53,343 nucleotides of DNA. Source: an uncultured Oscillospiraceae bacterium (GTDB lineage: Bacteria; Bacillota; Clostridia; Oscillospirales; Oscillospiraceae). Positions 1 through 7,530 of this stretch are shown here, one piece after another; within the stretch, counting starts at the first letter, position 1; each line of letters begins with the position of its first letter. A program made the translations under genes and the position numbers. The notes under the pieces are model-generated. The model ran no database searches and was not told the origin of the DNA. It worked only from the letters and a program-made list of their open reading frames with translations. The stretch lies in contig CAJOPB010000101.1 in assembly GCA_905236305.1 (NCBI GenBank), forward strand, positions 1 to 53,343, written 5' to 3'.

Positions 1-812
1 AACACCTCGGTGACCTTCTGAGAGTTATAGTCTGTTTCCACACCCAGCACGATTACGTCGCCGGTGATGGGGTCCCGGCGCATTGCAGCCGAATATTTGA
101 TGAAGCACTGCCGGCCTGACTGCCTCCTGGAGAAAATCACCAGAGAGGCCGGACCTTCACCCAGATAATATTTCTCCTGGAGTTTCTCCAGATCAAACAC
201 CTTCAGGTAGGTTTCCCGGTCCGAGGCGACCGGCATATTTGCAAGACGAACGGTCATCAGGTCTGATATGGGTGCGCCGGCGCGGTCCACGTCGTAGAGG
301 TCTGTGCCATGCACTTCCTCCACCACGCCTTTGGTCAGATTAGAGCGCAGCGCGGCAAGACTCTGACTGGAAAGAGCGTCCAGCTCTTTGTTCAATTCTC
401 TGTACATGGCAAAGGTCTGCTGCTGGCTTTGCTTCAGTTCCGTCACATCGGTGTACATGCAGTAGGCATACTGCACCCCATTCTCCTCTACAAAGGCATA
501 GTGAACGTTTACCCAAAGCTCGTTGCCCTTCAGAGTCGTTTTGCGAATGGCAAGACTATTGGAGCCATCCCGTGCCCTGTGGTGCCGGAACAGATAGGCA
601 ACCTCCTCGTGGTCGTCCGGATGGATGGTAGTCATTGTGCCGCCGTTTTCCAGACGGATGAAATCCTCCTCCGTCCCTTCCATCATTTCGATAAATTCCT
701 GAGAGCACCAGATCGGATAATAGGAACCGTCATCCTCAACACGCATTACTACGGCATTATTCTCCAGAGACTGAAACAGCTTCTCATAAAAGTCCGTTTT
801 GAAATTCAACAT
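1..812 (-). CDS. PAS-domain signalling protein, C-terminus cut by window edge
   Basis: The frame is open from an ATG at 812 to the left edge, giving about 270 residues with no stop. The start has a GGAG Shine-Dalgarno site 8-9 bases upstream. Residues 1-125 look like a PAS fold: an aromatic-rich core, the IHPDD motif near residue 64, and the closing phrase YTDVTELK near 120 that often ends PAS/PAC units. A helical linker (about 126-160) follows. A second sensory-type segment (about 165-265) holds a PITGDVIVLGVETDY stretch typical of the end of a PAS-like repeat. In gut Clostridia such proteins usually continue into a histidine kinase or a GGDEF/EAL output domain, but the output domain lies outside the window, so the enzymatic role is unknown. 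It is probably cytosolic, since I see no membrane segment. It has its own promoter (911-938). Confidence 0.8.
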   Translation of the reverse strand, partial: MLNFKTDFYEKLFQSLENNAVVMRVEDDGSYYPIWCSQEFIEMMEGTEEDFIRLENGGTMTTIHPDDHEEVAYLFRHHRARDGSNSLAIRKTTLKGNELWVNVHYAFVEENGVQYAYCMYTDVTELKQSQQQTFAMYRELNKELDALSSQSLAALRSNLTKGVVEEVHGTDLYDVDRAGAPISDLMTVRLANMPVASDRETYLKVFDLEKLQEKYYLGEGPASLVIFSRRQSGRQCFIKYSAAMRRDPITGDVIVLGVETDYNSQKVTEV

Positions 813-910
813 GAATATCACTCCATTTCGTTTGCTGAGGGTAGACGGCAGCTATGTATCCACATGCGCCCTGATCCTGTCTTCGATAAAGAATATAAAA
901 AATCAATGCT

Positions 911-938
911 ATTTTATCACAAAAGGTTTCCAAGTCAA
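911..938 (-). promoter_or_regulatory. Promoter of the PAS-domain gene
   Basis: Read on the minus strand, TTGACT (938-933) and TAAAAT (916-911) are separated by 16 bases, about 100 bases upstream of the PAS gene start. This fits a sigma-A promoter. Confidence 0.6.
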
Positions 939-1043
939 CAGAGAAAGCAAATAATCTTCCATTTTCCGAAAAGCGGACGGGAGGACGGGATTGGGAGATA
1001 CGCGCTGCGATTTATGTTGCGTCCGGCAAAGCTGAGCAACGAA

Positions 1044-1098
1044 GCTCAGTCGGAAAAGCCGCCGAAAAGATGTGGGTGGGGGATCTGATTAAAACAGG
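1044..1098. repeat. Copy A of a degenerate intergenic repeat
   Basis: This stretch shares the core CGGAAAAGCCG and a following GAAAGA-GTG-GGGG-AAACAGG pattern with 15687-15740. It begins inside a small inverted repeat (CTGAGC 1032-1037, GCTCAG 1044-1049). It lies at the 3' end of the phosphoesterase gene and overlaps its last codons. Whether it is a genomic repeat family cannot be decided from two copies. Confidence 0.4.
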
Positions 1099-1832
1099 AG
1101 GGCCGGAGTCCATTTCAGATAATCCCCTGATACAAGCCGATATAGCACGCCGTTTTTTTCGCCGAGGATGCTGTCGTGAAACCGGCTCTCCCCATGGCTG
1201 TGGGCGTAGATCACCTGCTCTGCTCCATATTCCTCCGCCATAGCTGTGAATCCGCTTTCGTCCTCCAGAAGGTTCGTTGGAGGGTAATGCAGAAACATGA
1301 TATATTTCCTGCAGCCGTCCCTTTTTGCCGCCTCAAAGGAAGTGCGCAGCCTGGCCAGCTCCCGTTCCACGAGTTTTCGCGCGTGCGCCTCCTTTTCCTC
1401 GTCCCAACCGGTGATTTTTCCCCGTGCGTTGAGATAAAATGGACCTTCGAAGGTAAAGCCCTTCGTGCCCACCAGCGCATAGTCCTGACAGGTGACGTAA
1501 TTATCCTGCAGGAAAAACAGCTTTCCGGCAAAGGCCTTGTTGAGTTTTGCTGTTTTGTTCGCGTCCCAGAACATATCATGGTTGCCGCGGAGCAGTACCT
1601 TCCGCCCCGGCAGTTCCATAATATATTGAAAATCCTCCGCACATTCCTCCAGCGTCCGGCCCCAGCTGTGATCGCCGGCCAGTACCAGCGTATCGTCTGC
1701 GCCTATCAGCCGCAGGCAATTCTTTCGGAGCTTTTCTTCGTGCCCCTTCCAGATCCGGTCCTTCAACTGCCCGCGCGGGACGCGGTTTGTCTGAAAATGC
1801 AGATGCAGGTCGCCGATTGCATACAAGCTCAT
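1089..1832 (-). CDS. Calcineurin-like metallophosphoesterase
   Basis: A 247-residue protein with the full dinuclear-metal phosphoesterase signature: GDLHLH at residues 7-12, GD at 53-54, GNHD at 83-86, H182 in FLHYPP, and H211/H213 in YAHSHG. These residues bind two divalent metals and activate water in the family. There is no signal peptide or membrane segment, so it should be cytosolic. The substrate cannot be read from the sequence; relatives act on nucleotides, phosphoproteins or cyclic nucleotides. The start is supported by AGGAG seven bases upstream and a promoter at 1897-1925. It is a single-gene unit divergent from the GGDEF gene. It is unrelated in detail to the second phosphoesterase at 52501. 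Confidence 0.85.
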   Translation of the reverse strand: MSLYAIGDLHLHFQTNRVPRGQLKDRIWKGHEEKLRKNCLRLIGADDTLVLAGDHSWGRTLEECAEDFQYIMELPGRKVLLRGNHDMFWDANKTAKLNKAFAGKLFFLQDNYVTCQDYALVGTKGFTFEGPFYLNARGKITGWDEEKEAHARKLVERELARLRTSFEAAKRDGCRKYIMFLHYPPTNLLEDESGFTAMAEEYGAEQVIYAHSHGESRFHDSILGEKNGVLYRLVSGDYLKWTPALLF

Positions 1833-1896
1833 ATTTGCACTCCTGTCTCTGTGATCGTTTGCTTGTCCGGTTCTTCGCCGCTTTCAACCGGCGGGT

Positions 1897-1925
1897 ATTA
1901 TACCATACGGTAACAGGAAGTTCAA
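1897..1925 (-). promoter_or_regulatory. Promoter of the metallophosphoesterase gene
   Basis: On the minus strand TTGAAC (1925-1920), a 17-base spacer and a perfect TATAAT (1902-1897) lie about 65 bases before the start codon. Confidence 0.7.
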
Positions 1926-2043
1926 ACCCGCATAATCCCAAGAATTCCGTGCCGCACGACCAAACTCGGGAAGAAAGCTGTCCGGATAGGGGAGAATTTG
2001 TTCGCGGGGAGAGGACAAATCACAGCGCTCAGTCCCGGGACGG

Positions 2044-2072
2044 TTGATTTTCATGAGCGGGTATGCTATAAT
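2044..2072 (+). promoter_or_regulatory. Promoter of the GGDEF gene
   Basis: TTGATT (2044-2049), 17-base spacer, TATAAT (2067-2072). The predicted transcript has a leader of roughly 120 bases. Confidence 0.7.
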
Positions 2073-2196
2073 CAGTCGTCATTTGACGGGGCTTTGCTAT
2101 GTGCTGCAGATTTCATTTCCTGCGGAAAAAAGTACAGCTCCGATTACGGACTTCGCAGCCACCGGACCGTCGATCTGAGGGAGGGAAACCTTATTC

Positions 2197-3192
2197 ATGA
2201 AGCTTTCGGAAGATGAGACGCAGCATATTCAGCCTCGTACTATTTTTTTCGTTGAAATCTGCAGGCTGCTGCTGGCATTTGGAGTGATGGCCGCATTGGC
2301 CCTTGTGACGGATCTTTTTCATATTCCAAATCCCAATATGCTTCTTATCACCGGCCTGGTGGTGTTTACATCACTGTATGGGTTTCCCGCAGGGATACTC
2401 TGTTCTCTCGTAATGCTGGTGTATTCGCTGTATTTCTTCTCGACAGACCATAGCTTTATTCATTTCACGGATGTAAATATCCGAAAAATGCTGACGATTC
2501 TGCTGGGGGTTGTCCTGAATACCATTTTTGTCGGGAAGCTGAAGCAGGCAAAGGACGCCGCTGTACAGCGGCTGCTTTTATCCAATCAGCTTCTTGTCGA
2601 GGATAATTCCTTGCTGGAGCGGGCCTCCATGGTGGATACGCTGACCGGAGTGAGAAACCGTTTTGCGCTCCAGCGTGATGCGGCCGGCTATGAGAATCAG
2701 ACTATCTGCCTCATGATGCTGGATGTAGACAACTTCAAGGGGCTCAATGATACCTATGGGCACAAGACGGGGGATATGGTCCTCAGCACGCTGGGAGAGA
2801 CGCTCAATGCGCGATTTGGGGCGGAGCATTGTTATCGCTTCGGCGGCGATGAGTTTTTGGTGGTGCATAATCAGCTGTCGGCTGCGGAATTCAGTCAGCA
2901 GGTGCGGCGGATGACAGCAGAGCTGTCAGATCGGTTTTTGGCGGAGCATCAGCTTCGGGTAACCTTTTCCGCAGGATATGTTTTCGGACGCTGCGAGCTT
3001 CCGGGGGAGCTCCACCTGATGCTCCGGCACGCGGATAATAAGCTCTATGAGTCGAAGAAGGCCGGAAAAAATCGTTGCCTCGGAGAGCGGTACCGCCCCT
3101 CAATTTCCGAACGCTATGCTTTGACTGAATCGCCTGTCAGGTCCGCAGCTGCGGGAAAAGCCCCGGATACCTCTGCGTCCGCGCTGCGGTAA
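2197..3192 (+). CDS. Membrane diguanylate cyclase (GGDEF)
   Basis: A 331-residue protein. Three to four hydrophobic segments (about 16-40, 48-62, 65-82 and 98-114) anchor it in the membrane. A short helical linker follows, then a GGDEF domain (about 145-295) with the entry motif DTLTGVRNR (147-155), the metal-binding LDVDNFK (175-181) and an intact RFGGDEF active site (214-220). It should make cyclic di-GMP from two GTP. The position for the inhibitory RxxD site (207-210) reads FGAE, so product inhibition through the primary I-site is probably absent. The membrane part may sense a signal but matches no family I can name. AGGGAGGG precedes the ATG. A low-complexity tail follows the domain. Confidence 0.88.
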   Translation: MKLSEDETQHIQPRTIFFVEICRLLLAFGVMAALALVTDLFHIPNPNMLLITGLVVFTSLYGFPAGILCSLVMLVYSLYFFSTDHSFIHFTDVNIRKMLTILLGVVLNTIFVGKLKQAKDAAVQRLLLSNQLLVEDNSLLERASMVDTLTGVRNRFALQRDAAGYENQTICLMMLDVDNFKGLNDTYGHKTGDMVLSTLGETLNARFGAEHCYRFGGDEFLVVHNQLSAAEFSQQVRRMTAELSDRFLAEHQLRVTFSAGYVFGRCELPGELHLMLRHADNKLYESKKAGKNRCLGERYRPSISERYALTESPVRSAAAGKAPDTSASALR

Positions 3193-3220
3193 AAAAAGGA
3201 AAAAGGCGTTTTCGGAAATC

Positions 3221-3249
3221 TTGACACGGTTTTGCGGAAATGTTAATAT
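3221..3249 (+). promoter_or_regulatory. Promoter of cysE-cysS
   Basis: Consensus TTGACA (3221-3226), 17-base spacer, TAATAT (3244-3249), about 90 bases before cysE. No T-box signature was found in the leader. Confidence 0.8.
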
Positions 3250-3338
3250 ACTGAATCAGGCGAATCAGGGATATATAGCGCGCCCGTTTCTCCGGCCGCA
3301 GTCATATCTCATGTCAATAAATCTTGGAGAAGGTGCCG

Positions 3339-3974
3339 ATGCTTTTTCAAAATCTCCGGGAAACGATACAAGCGTATAAGGCCAGAGACCCTGCTGCGCG
3401 GAGCAGTCTGGAGATTGCCCTGCTCTATCCCGGGGTAAGGGCAGTTCGCAGTCATCGCTGGGCTCACTGGTGCTATGAGCACAATTTCAAATTTCTTGCC
3501 CGCTGGATTTCCCAGTCTTCCAGAAAAGCCACCGGAATTGAGATTCATCCCGGTGCCCGGATTGGAAAACGCCTGGTTATTGATCACGGAATGGGTATCG
3601 TGATCGGTGAGACGGCGGAGATCGGCGACGATTGTCTGATTTATCACGGCGTAACCCTGGGTGGAACCGGCAAGGATGTAGGAAAACGGCATCCGACCAT
3701 TGGCAACAATGTGATGATCAGCTGTGGAGCAAAGGTCCTGGGGCCCTTTACGGTGGGGGACAACAGCCGCATCGCCGCCAATGCGGTGGTGCTCAGCGAG
3801 GTGCCGCCCAACTGTACGGCGGTAGGCATTCCGGCAAGGATCGTCTGGCGGGAGGGGCACAGGGAGAACTTTGTCGGCGAAGTGGACCAGATCCATATCA
3901 CCGACCCTGTGGCTGCGGAGCTGAATGCAATCAAGGAACAGCTTCTTATTCTGAATACCCGGATCCAGCGCTGA
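3339..3974 (+). CDS. cysE: Serine O-acetyltransferase
   Basis: Makes O-acetylserine from serine and acetyl-CoA, the first committed step of cysteine synthesis; cytosolic. The protein of 211 residues has an N-terminal helical part and then a left-handed beta-helix of hexapeptide repeats (about 65-170). The hallmark histidine phrases are DHGMGIVIG (82-90) and YHGVTLGGTG (102-111), followed by GIPAR (164-168). I chose the ATG at 3339 because GGAGAAGG lies just before it; an upstream in-frame TTG at 3324 has no better signal. The length is that of the short bacterial CysE. It is cotranscribed with cysS, so cysteine synthesis and its charging to tRNA sit together. Confidence 0.93.
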   Translation: MLFQNLRETIQAYKARDPAARSSLEIALLYPGVRAVRSHRWAHWCYEHNFKFLARWISQSSRKATGIEIHPGARIGKRLVIDHGMGIVIGETAEIGDDCLIYHGVTLGGTGKDVGKRHPTIGNNVMISCGAKVLGPFTVGDNSRIAANAVVLSEVPPNCTAVGIPARIVWREGHRENFVGEVDQIHITDPVAAELNAIKEQLLILNTRIQR

Positions 3975-3993
3975 TAATAATGATAATGAAGGA

Positions 3994-4032
3994 GCGCACA
4001 CTCCGTTCACGGCTCCGGAGGGACGTGTGCGC
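3994..4032 (+). promoter_or_regulatory. Hairpin between cysE and cysS
   Basis: GCGCACAC (3994-4001) pairs with GTGTGCGC (4025-4032), with an inner CTCCG/CGGAG stem. No U-tract follows, so it is more likely an RNA processing or translation-modulating element than a terminator. Confidence 0.4.
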
Positions 4033-4056
4033 CCTTGTGATAAAGGAGAGAAACAC

Positions 4057-5517
4057 ATGATCCTGTATAACTCAGCCAGCAGAAAGCGGGAGGAATTTAT
4101 CCCCAACGACCCCAGCCTGGTTAAGATGTACACCTGCGGTCCGACGGTGTATCACTATGCGCATATTGGAAACCTGCGCAGCTATCTGATGGAGGATGTG
4201 CTGGAAAAATATCTGCGCTACCTGGGCTATAACGTGAAGCGAGTGATGAATATTACGGACGTGGGACATTTGACCAGCGACGCGGATGAGGGCGAGGACA
4301 AAATGCTCAAGGGTGCCCGGCGGGAGCACAAGAGCGTGCTGGAAATCGCGCGGTTCTATACGGATGCTTTCTTTGAGGACTGCCGCAAGCTGAACATCAA
4401 GCGCCCGGACGTGGTCTCTCCGGCCACAGAGAATATTGATGAATATATTAAAATAATCCAGAAGCTGATGGATACGGGCTATGCCTATTTTGCCGGCGGG
4501 AATGTCTATTTTGACACCAGCAAGCTGGAGAAATATTATATCTTCAATGACTTTAACGAGGAGGACCTGGCGGTAGGCGTCCGCGAGGGGGTGGAGGAGG
4601 ATACAAATAAGCGCAATAAAAACGATTTTGTACTCTGGTTTACCAAAAGCAAGTTTGAGGACCAGGCGCTGAAATGGGATTCCCCCTGGGGAGTGGGCTA
4701 CCCCGGCTGGCATATTGAGTGTTCCGGTATCAGTATGCGTTATCTTGGAGAGGATCTTGACATTCATTGCGGCGGCATTGACAATGCTTTTCCCCACCAT
4801 ACCAATGAGATTGCCCAGTCAGAGAGCTATCTGGGGCATAAATGGTGCAATTACTGGATGCATGTCCTCCACCTGAACACCACCTCCGGAAAAATGAGCA
4901 AATCCTCAGGAGAGTTTCTGACTGTTTCGCTTCTGGAGGAAAAGGGGTATGATCCTCTGGCCTACCGTCTGTTCTGTCTGCAAAGTCATTACCGCAAAGC
5001 GCTGGTATTCAGTTGGGAAAATCTGGACAATGCCCAGGGAGCCTATCGCAAGCTGATTGCAAAAATTGCGGCGCTGCAGCCGGCGGAGGGGCAGACCCCG
5101 GACGGGAATGCGCTGGAGGCCATGCGAGAAAAGTTCCGCACTGCACTGGACAATGACCTGAACACCTCCCTTGCGGTCACGGCGCTCTATGATGTGCTGA
5201 AGGCAAAGACCGATGCGGTGACAAAGCTGGCCGCGATCGGCGAGTTTGATTCGGTGCTGGGGCTGGACCTTTTGAAAAAAGCGGAGGAGAAGCGCCGGAG
5301 CGATCAGAAGGCCGCGCAGGCCGCGGCGCAGACGGAGTTTGCGATCATTGCGGAGGACGGAGCGGAGGACGCCGAAATCTCTGCGCTGCTCCTGGCGCGC
5401 AGAGATGCAAAAAAGGCGAAGAACTTTGTGGAGGCTGACCGGATTCGGGACGAGCTGGGCGCGCGGGGCGTGGAGTTGACGGATATTCCTGGCGGCGTCA
5501 AATGGAAAAAGGTCTGA
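4057..5517 (+). CDS. cysS: Cysteinyl-tRNA synthetase
   Basis: Charges tRNA-Cys with cysteine using ATP; class I synthetase, cytosolic. The 486-residue protein carries the HIGH-class motif as HIGN (36-39) and KMSKS (279-283). The structural zinc ligands C27, C222, H247 and E251 are all in place (contexts YTCGPT, IECSG, HHTNE). A helical anticodon-binding C-terminus follows. AAAGGAG lies before the ATG at 4057. A longer frame starting at 4027 has no ribosome site. It follows cysE by 82 bases and ends at a terminator-like hairpin. Confidence 0.96.
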   Translation: MILYNSASRKREEFIPNDPSLVKMYTCGPTVYHYAHIGNLRSYLMEDVLEKYLRYLGYNVKRVMNITDVGHLTSDADEGEDKMLKGARREHKSVLEIARFYTDAFFEDCRKLNIKRPDVVSPATENIDEYIKIIQKLMDTGYAYFAGGNVYFDTSKLEKYYIFNDFNEEDLAVGVREGVEEDTNKRNKNDFVLWFTKSKFEDQALKWDSPWGVGYPGWHIECSGISMRYLGEDLDIHCGGIDNAFPHHTNEIAQSESYLGHKWCNYWMHVLHLNTTSGKMSKSSGEFLTVSLLEEKGYDPLAYRLFCLQSHYRKALVFSWENLDNAQGAYRKLIAKIAALQPAEGQTPDGNALEAMREKFRTALDNDLNTSLAVTALYDVLKAKTDAVTKLAAIGEFDSVLGLDLLKKAEEKRRSDQKAAQAAAQTEFAIIAEDGAEDAEISALLLARRDAKKAKNFVEADRIRDELGARGVELTDIPGGVKWKKV

Positions 5518-5532
5518 AACAGAGACAAAAAA

Positions 5533-5557
5533 GAGGGCTGCGCCGTTGGCAGCCCTC
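5533..5557 (+). terminator. Hairpin after cysS
   Basis: Nine-base perfect stem GAGGGCTGC (5533-5541) / GCAGCCCTC (5549-5557) with a 7-base loop, 15 bases after the cysS stop. The downstream T-tract is weak, so termination may be partial and allow read-through into the esterase. Confidence 0.55.
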
Positions 5558-5590
5558 AAATCATATCTTTCACAAAAAGGAGAACAAGAG

Positions 5591-7156
5591 ATGAAGCATG
5601 TGTTTCGCAGCGATGCAAATGCCGCGCTCGTTCAAACCCGCTGCGGCAAGATCAGGGGCTATGTCTATGACGGCTTGCGGGTCTTTAAGGGAATTCCCTA
5701 TGCGAGGGCAAAACGCTTTCATGCTCCTGCGCCGCCAGAGCCCTGGGAGGGCGTTTTTGATGCGGGGAATTATGGCTTCGTATGCCCGTTGCTCAGCACG
5801 GAACGGCCAAACGGAGAACTGCACGTGCCCCATCGCTACTGGCCCATGGATGAGAACTGCCAGAATCTGAATGTCTGGACACCGGGTCTGGATGATGCCC
5901 GGCGGCCGGTGTTGGTCTGGCTCCACGGAGGGGGGTATGAAGCTGGTTCCGCCATTGAGCAGATAGCTTATGACGGCGCCAATATGAGCCGGGAGGGAGA
6001 CGTGGTGGTGGTTTCCGTCAACCACCGGCTGAACCTTCTGGGATATTTCGATCTCTCGGACTATGGTCCGGAGTATGTCAATTCCGGCAACGCCGGCGGG
6101 GATGACATCATTGCGGCGCTGCGCTGGGTGCGGGACAATATTGCAGTCTTTGGGGGCGATCCGGGCAACGTAACCGTGTTTGGACAGTCCGGCGGTGGGG
6201 CAAAGGTGACGACACTGCTGCAGTCCCCGGCTGCGGATGGCCTCTACGCCAAAGGGATCGTAATGAGCGGCGTGATCGGTCCGCTCCTGGCGGATGCCGT
6301 GGGCAGCGGCAGGGATTTGGCGGAGGCACTGATGGCGGAGCTGGGTCTGGGGTGCGCTGCAGAGCTGGAGACCGTGGACTACCATCTGCTGGCAAAGGCC
6401 TACAACCGGGTGAAACCGGCGCTGGAGCAGGCAGGAAAATATGTGGGATGCCGCCCGCATCCCAATGCTTTTTATCTGGGTGAACCGACGAAGAACGGCT
6501 TTCGTCCTGAGACCGCGGAGGTTCCGCTCATGGTGGGCAGTGTGTATGGCGAATTTAACTCGTTCACCGCCTCTCCATATGACCGGGAGACAATGACGGC
6601 AGCAGAGCAGGAGGCGGAGCTGCAAAGCGTTCTGGGAGAGGATGCGAAAACGCTTTTGGCACTGTTTCGGGAGGCCTATCCGGAGCGTCAGCCCATTGAC
6701 CTGCTGCGGCTGGATTTTATTTTCCGCGGTCCGGAGATCCCTTACATTGCGCGGCGCAGCGGCTGCGGCGGGAAGCTCTGGTCCTACATCTTCAATATGG
6801 ACCAGCCCATTGACGGCGGTACCATGCCCTGGCACTGTGCAGATATTCCCTATGTTTTCCACAACATTGACCTGGTGGAGTACCCCCACGGCCCCCAGGA
6901 GGAGGGACTGTCTCAGCGGGTTGAGGAGCAATGCTTTGCCAGCGTAATATCCTTTGCTAAAAACGGGGACCCATCCAACGCATGCATCCCTGCCTGGCCT
7001 CCCTGCAGTGCGGGGGAGGAGCATACGCTGGTAATCGACGGGCACAGCCGCGTCCGGACAAATTTTGACCATGTGCTGATCGAGGCTCTGTCCCGGACAA
7101 TGGGACCGCGGATGGAGGAAATGATGCGCTCTCTGCGTGAGGATGCCCAGCACTGA
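5591..7156 (+). CDS. Type-B carboxylesterase
   Basis: A 521-residue alpha/beta hydrolase of the carboxylesterase/lipase family (COesterase, PnbA-like), expected to hydrolyse carboxylic esters. Visible family elements are the N-terminal GKIRGYVYDGLRVFKGIPYA, the oxyanion-hole HGGG (112-115), the nucleophile elbow GQSGGG with Ser200, and a C-terminal His in the phrase MPWHCADIPYVF. There is no signal peptide, so it is probably cytosolic. The ATG at 5591 has AAGGAG seven bases upstream; an earlier in-frame ATG at 5546 lies inside the terminator hairpin and has no ribosome site. The natural substrate cannot be inferred. It stands alone between cysS and the convergent feo operon. Confidence 0.88.
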   Translation: MKHVFRSDANAALVQTRCGKIRGYVYDGLRVFKGIPYARAKRFHAPAPPEPWEGVFDAGNYGFVCPLLSTERPNGELHVPHRYWPMDENCQNLNVWTPGLDDARRPVLVWLHGGGYEAGSAIEQIAYDGANMSREGDVVVVSVNHRLNLLGYFDLSDYGPEYVNSGNAGGDDIIAALRWVRDNIAVFGGDPGNVTVFGQSGGGAKVTTLLQSPAADGLYAKGIVMSGVIGPLLADAVGSGRDLAEALMAELGLGCAAELETVDYHLLAKAYNRVKPALEQAGKYVGCRPHPNAFYLGEPTKNGFRPETAEVPLMVGSVYGEFNSFTASPYDRETMTAAEQEAELQSVLGEDAKTLLALFREAYPERQPIDLLRLDFIFRGPEIPYIARRSGCGGKLWSYIFNMDQPIDGGTMPWHCADIPYVFHNIDLVEYPHGPQEEGLSQRVEEQCFASVISFAKNGDPSNACIPAWPPCSAGEEHTLVIDGHSRVRTNFDHVLIEALSRTMGPRMEEMMRSLREDAQH

Positions 7157-7186
7157 CAGCCCCTCTGTGTCCCTGACCGTATCGAG

Positions 7187-7245
7187 AAACACTCCATGCG
7201 CCCTGTGTGTCATCCAGGGAGACACACAGGGCGCATGGAGTGTTT
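7187..7245. terminator. Bidirectional terminator, 25-bp perfect hairpin
   Basis: Arms 7187-7211 and 7221-7245 are exact reverse complements (25 of 25) around a 9-base loop. Each strand ends the stem with GTTT. It lies between the converging esterase and feo transcripts and should serve both. Confidence 0.8.
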
Positions 7246-7298
7246 ATGCTCGCTGACAACAGAGAGAGGATTATCCTGCGCAAACTGCCTTTTTCGCT

Positions 7299-7502
7299 TT
7301 ACGGAGCTTCTTTGTCGCGCGGGACAGCCGCATTCGTCTGCCCGGTGCGCTTTTGTACGGGGGAACAGCCGGAGCAGGTGCAGCAGTCTCCGCCGCAGCA
7401 ACCGCCTCGTTTGTGCTGCTTCCACAGGGAGCGTATGGCAAGGGCCACGACACATGCCAGGAGCAGCGCGACCACTACAGTGGACAATACAGATTGCGGC
7501 AT
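7299..7502 (-). CDS. FeoB-associated Cys-rich membrane protein
   Basis: A 67-residue peptide with one N-terminal membrane helix (about 5-24), a basic stretch (KQHKR), and a tight cysteine cluster with C35, C36, C40, C41, C43 and C46. This layout and the position directly after feoB match the FeoB-associated cysteine-rich family. Those peptides are thought to assist ferrous iron handling at the inner face of FeoB; the mechanism is unproven. The start has AAGGAAAGGGTG upstream and follows the feoB stop by 28 bases, so it is the last gene of the operon. Confidence 0.8.
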   Translation of the reverse strand: MPQSVLSTVVVALLLACVVALAIRSLWKQHKRGGCCGGDCCTCSGCSPVQKRTGQTNAAVPRDKEAP

Positions 7503-7530
7503 GGTTTCATTTCACCCTTTCCTTTTCAAA

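Larger units (their letters stand above)
1833..2196. other. Divergent intergenic region between phosphoesterase and GGDEF genes
   Basis: A 364-base region holding two back-to-back sigma-A promoters, one per strand (1897-1925 and 2044-2072). No small gene with a ribosome binding site was found. The leader of the GGDEF gene is about 120 bases long without an obvious riboswitch fold. Confidence 0.6.

Noticed and set aside
309-1088. 259-codon plus-strand frame at the left end
   Set aside because: It lies opposite the PAS-domain gene, which has a good start and promoter on the other strand.
3250-3338. T-box riboswitch before cysE
   Set aside because: No specifier stem or conserved T-box sequence was found; the leader is too short.
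5570-7225. Minus-strand frame of 551 codons opposite the carboxylesterase
   Set aside because: Antisense shadow; it would also run through the terminator hairpin.
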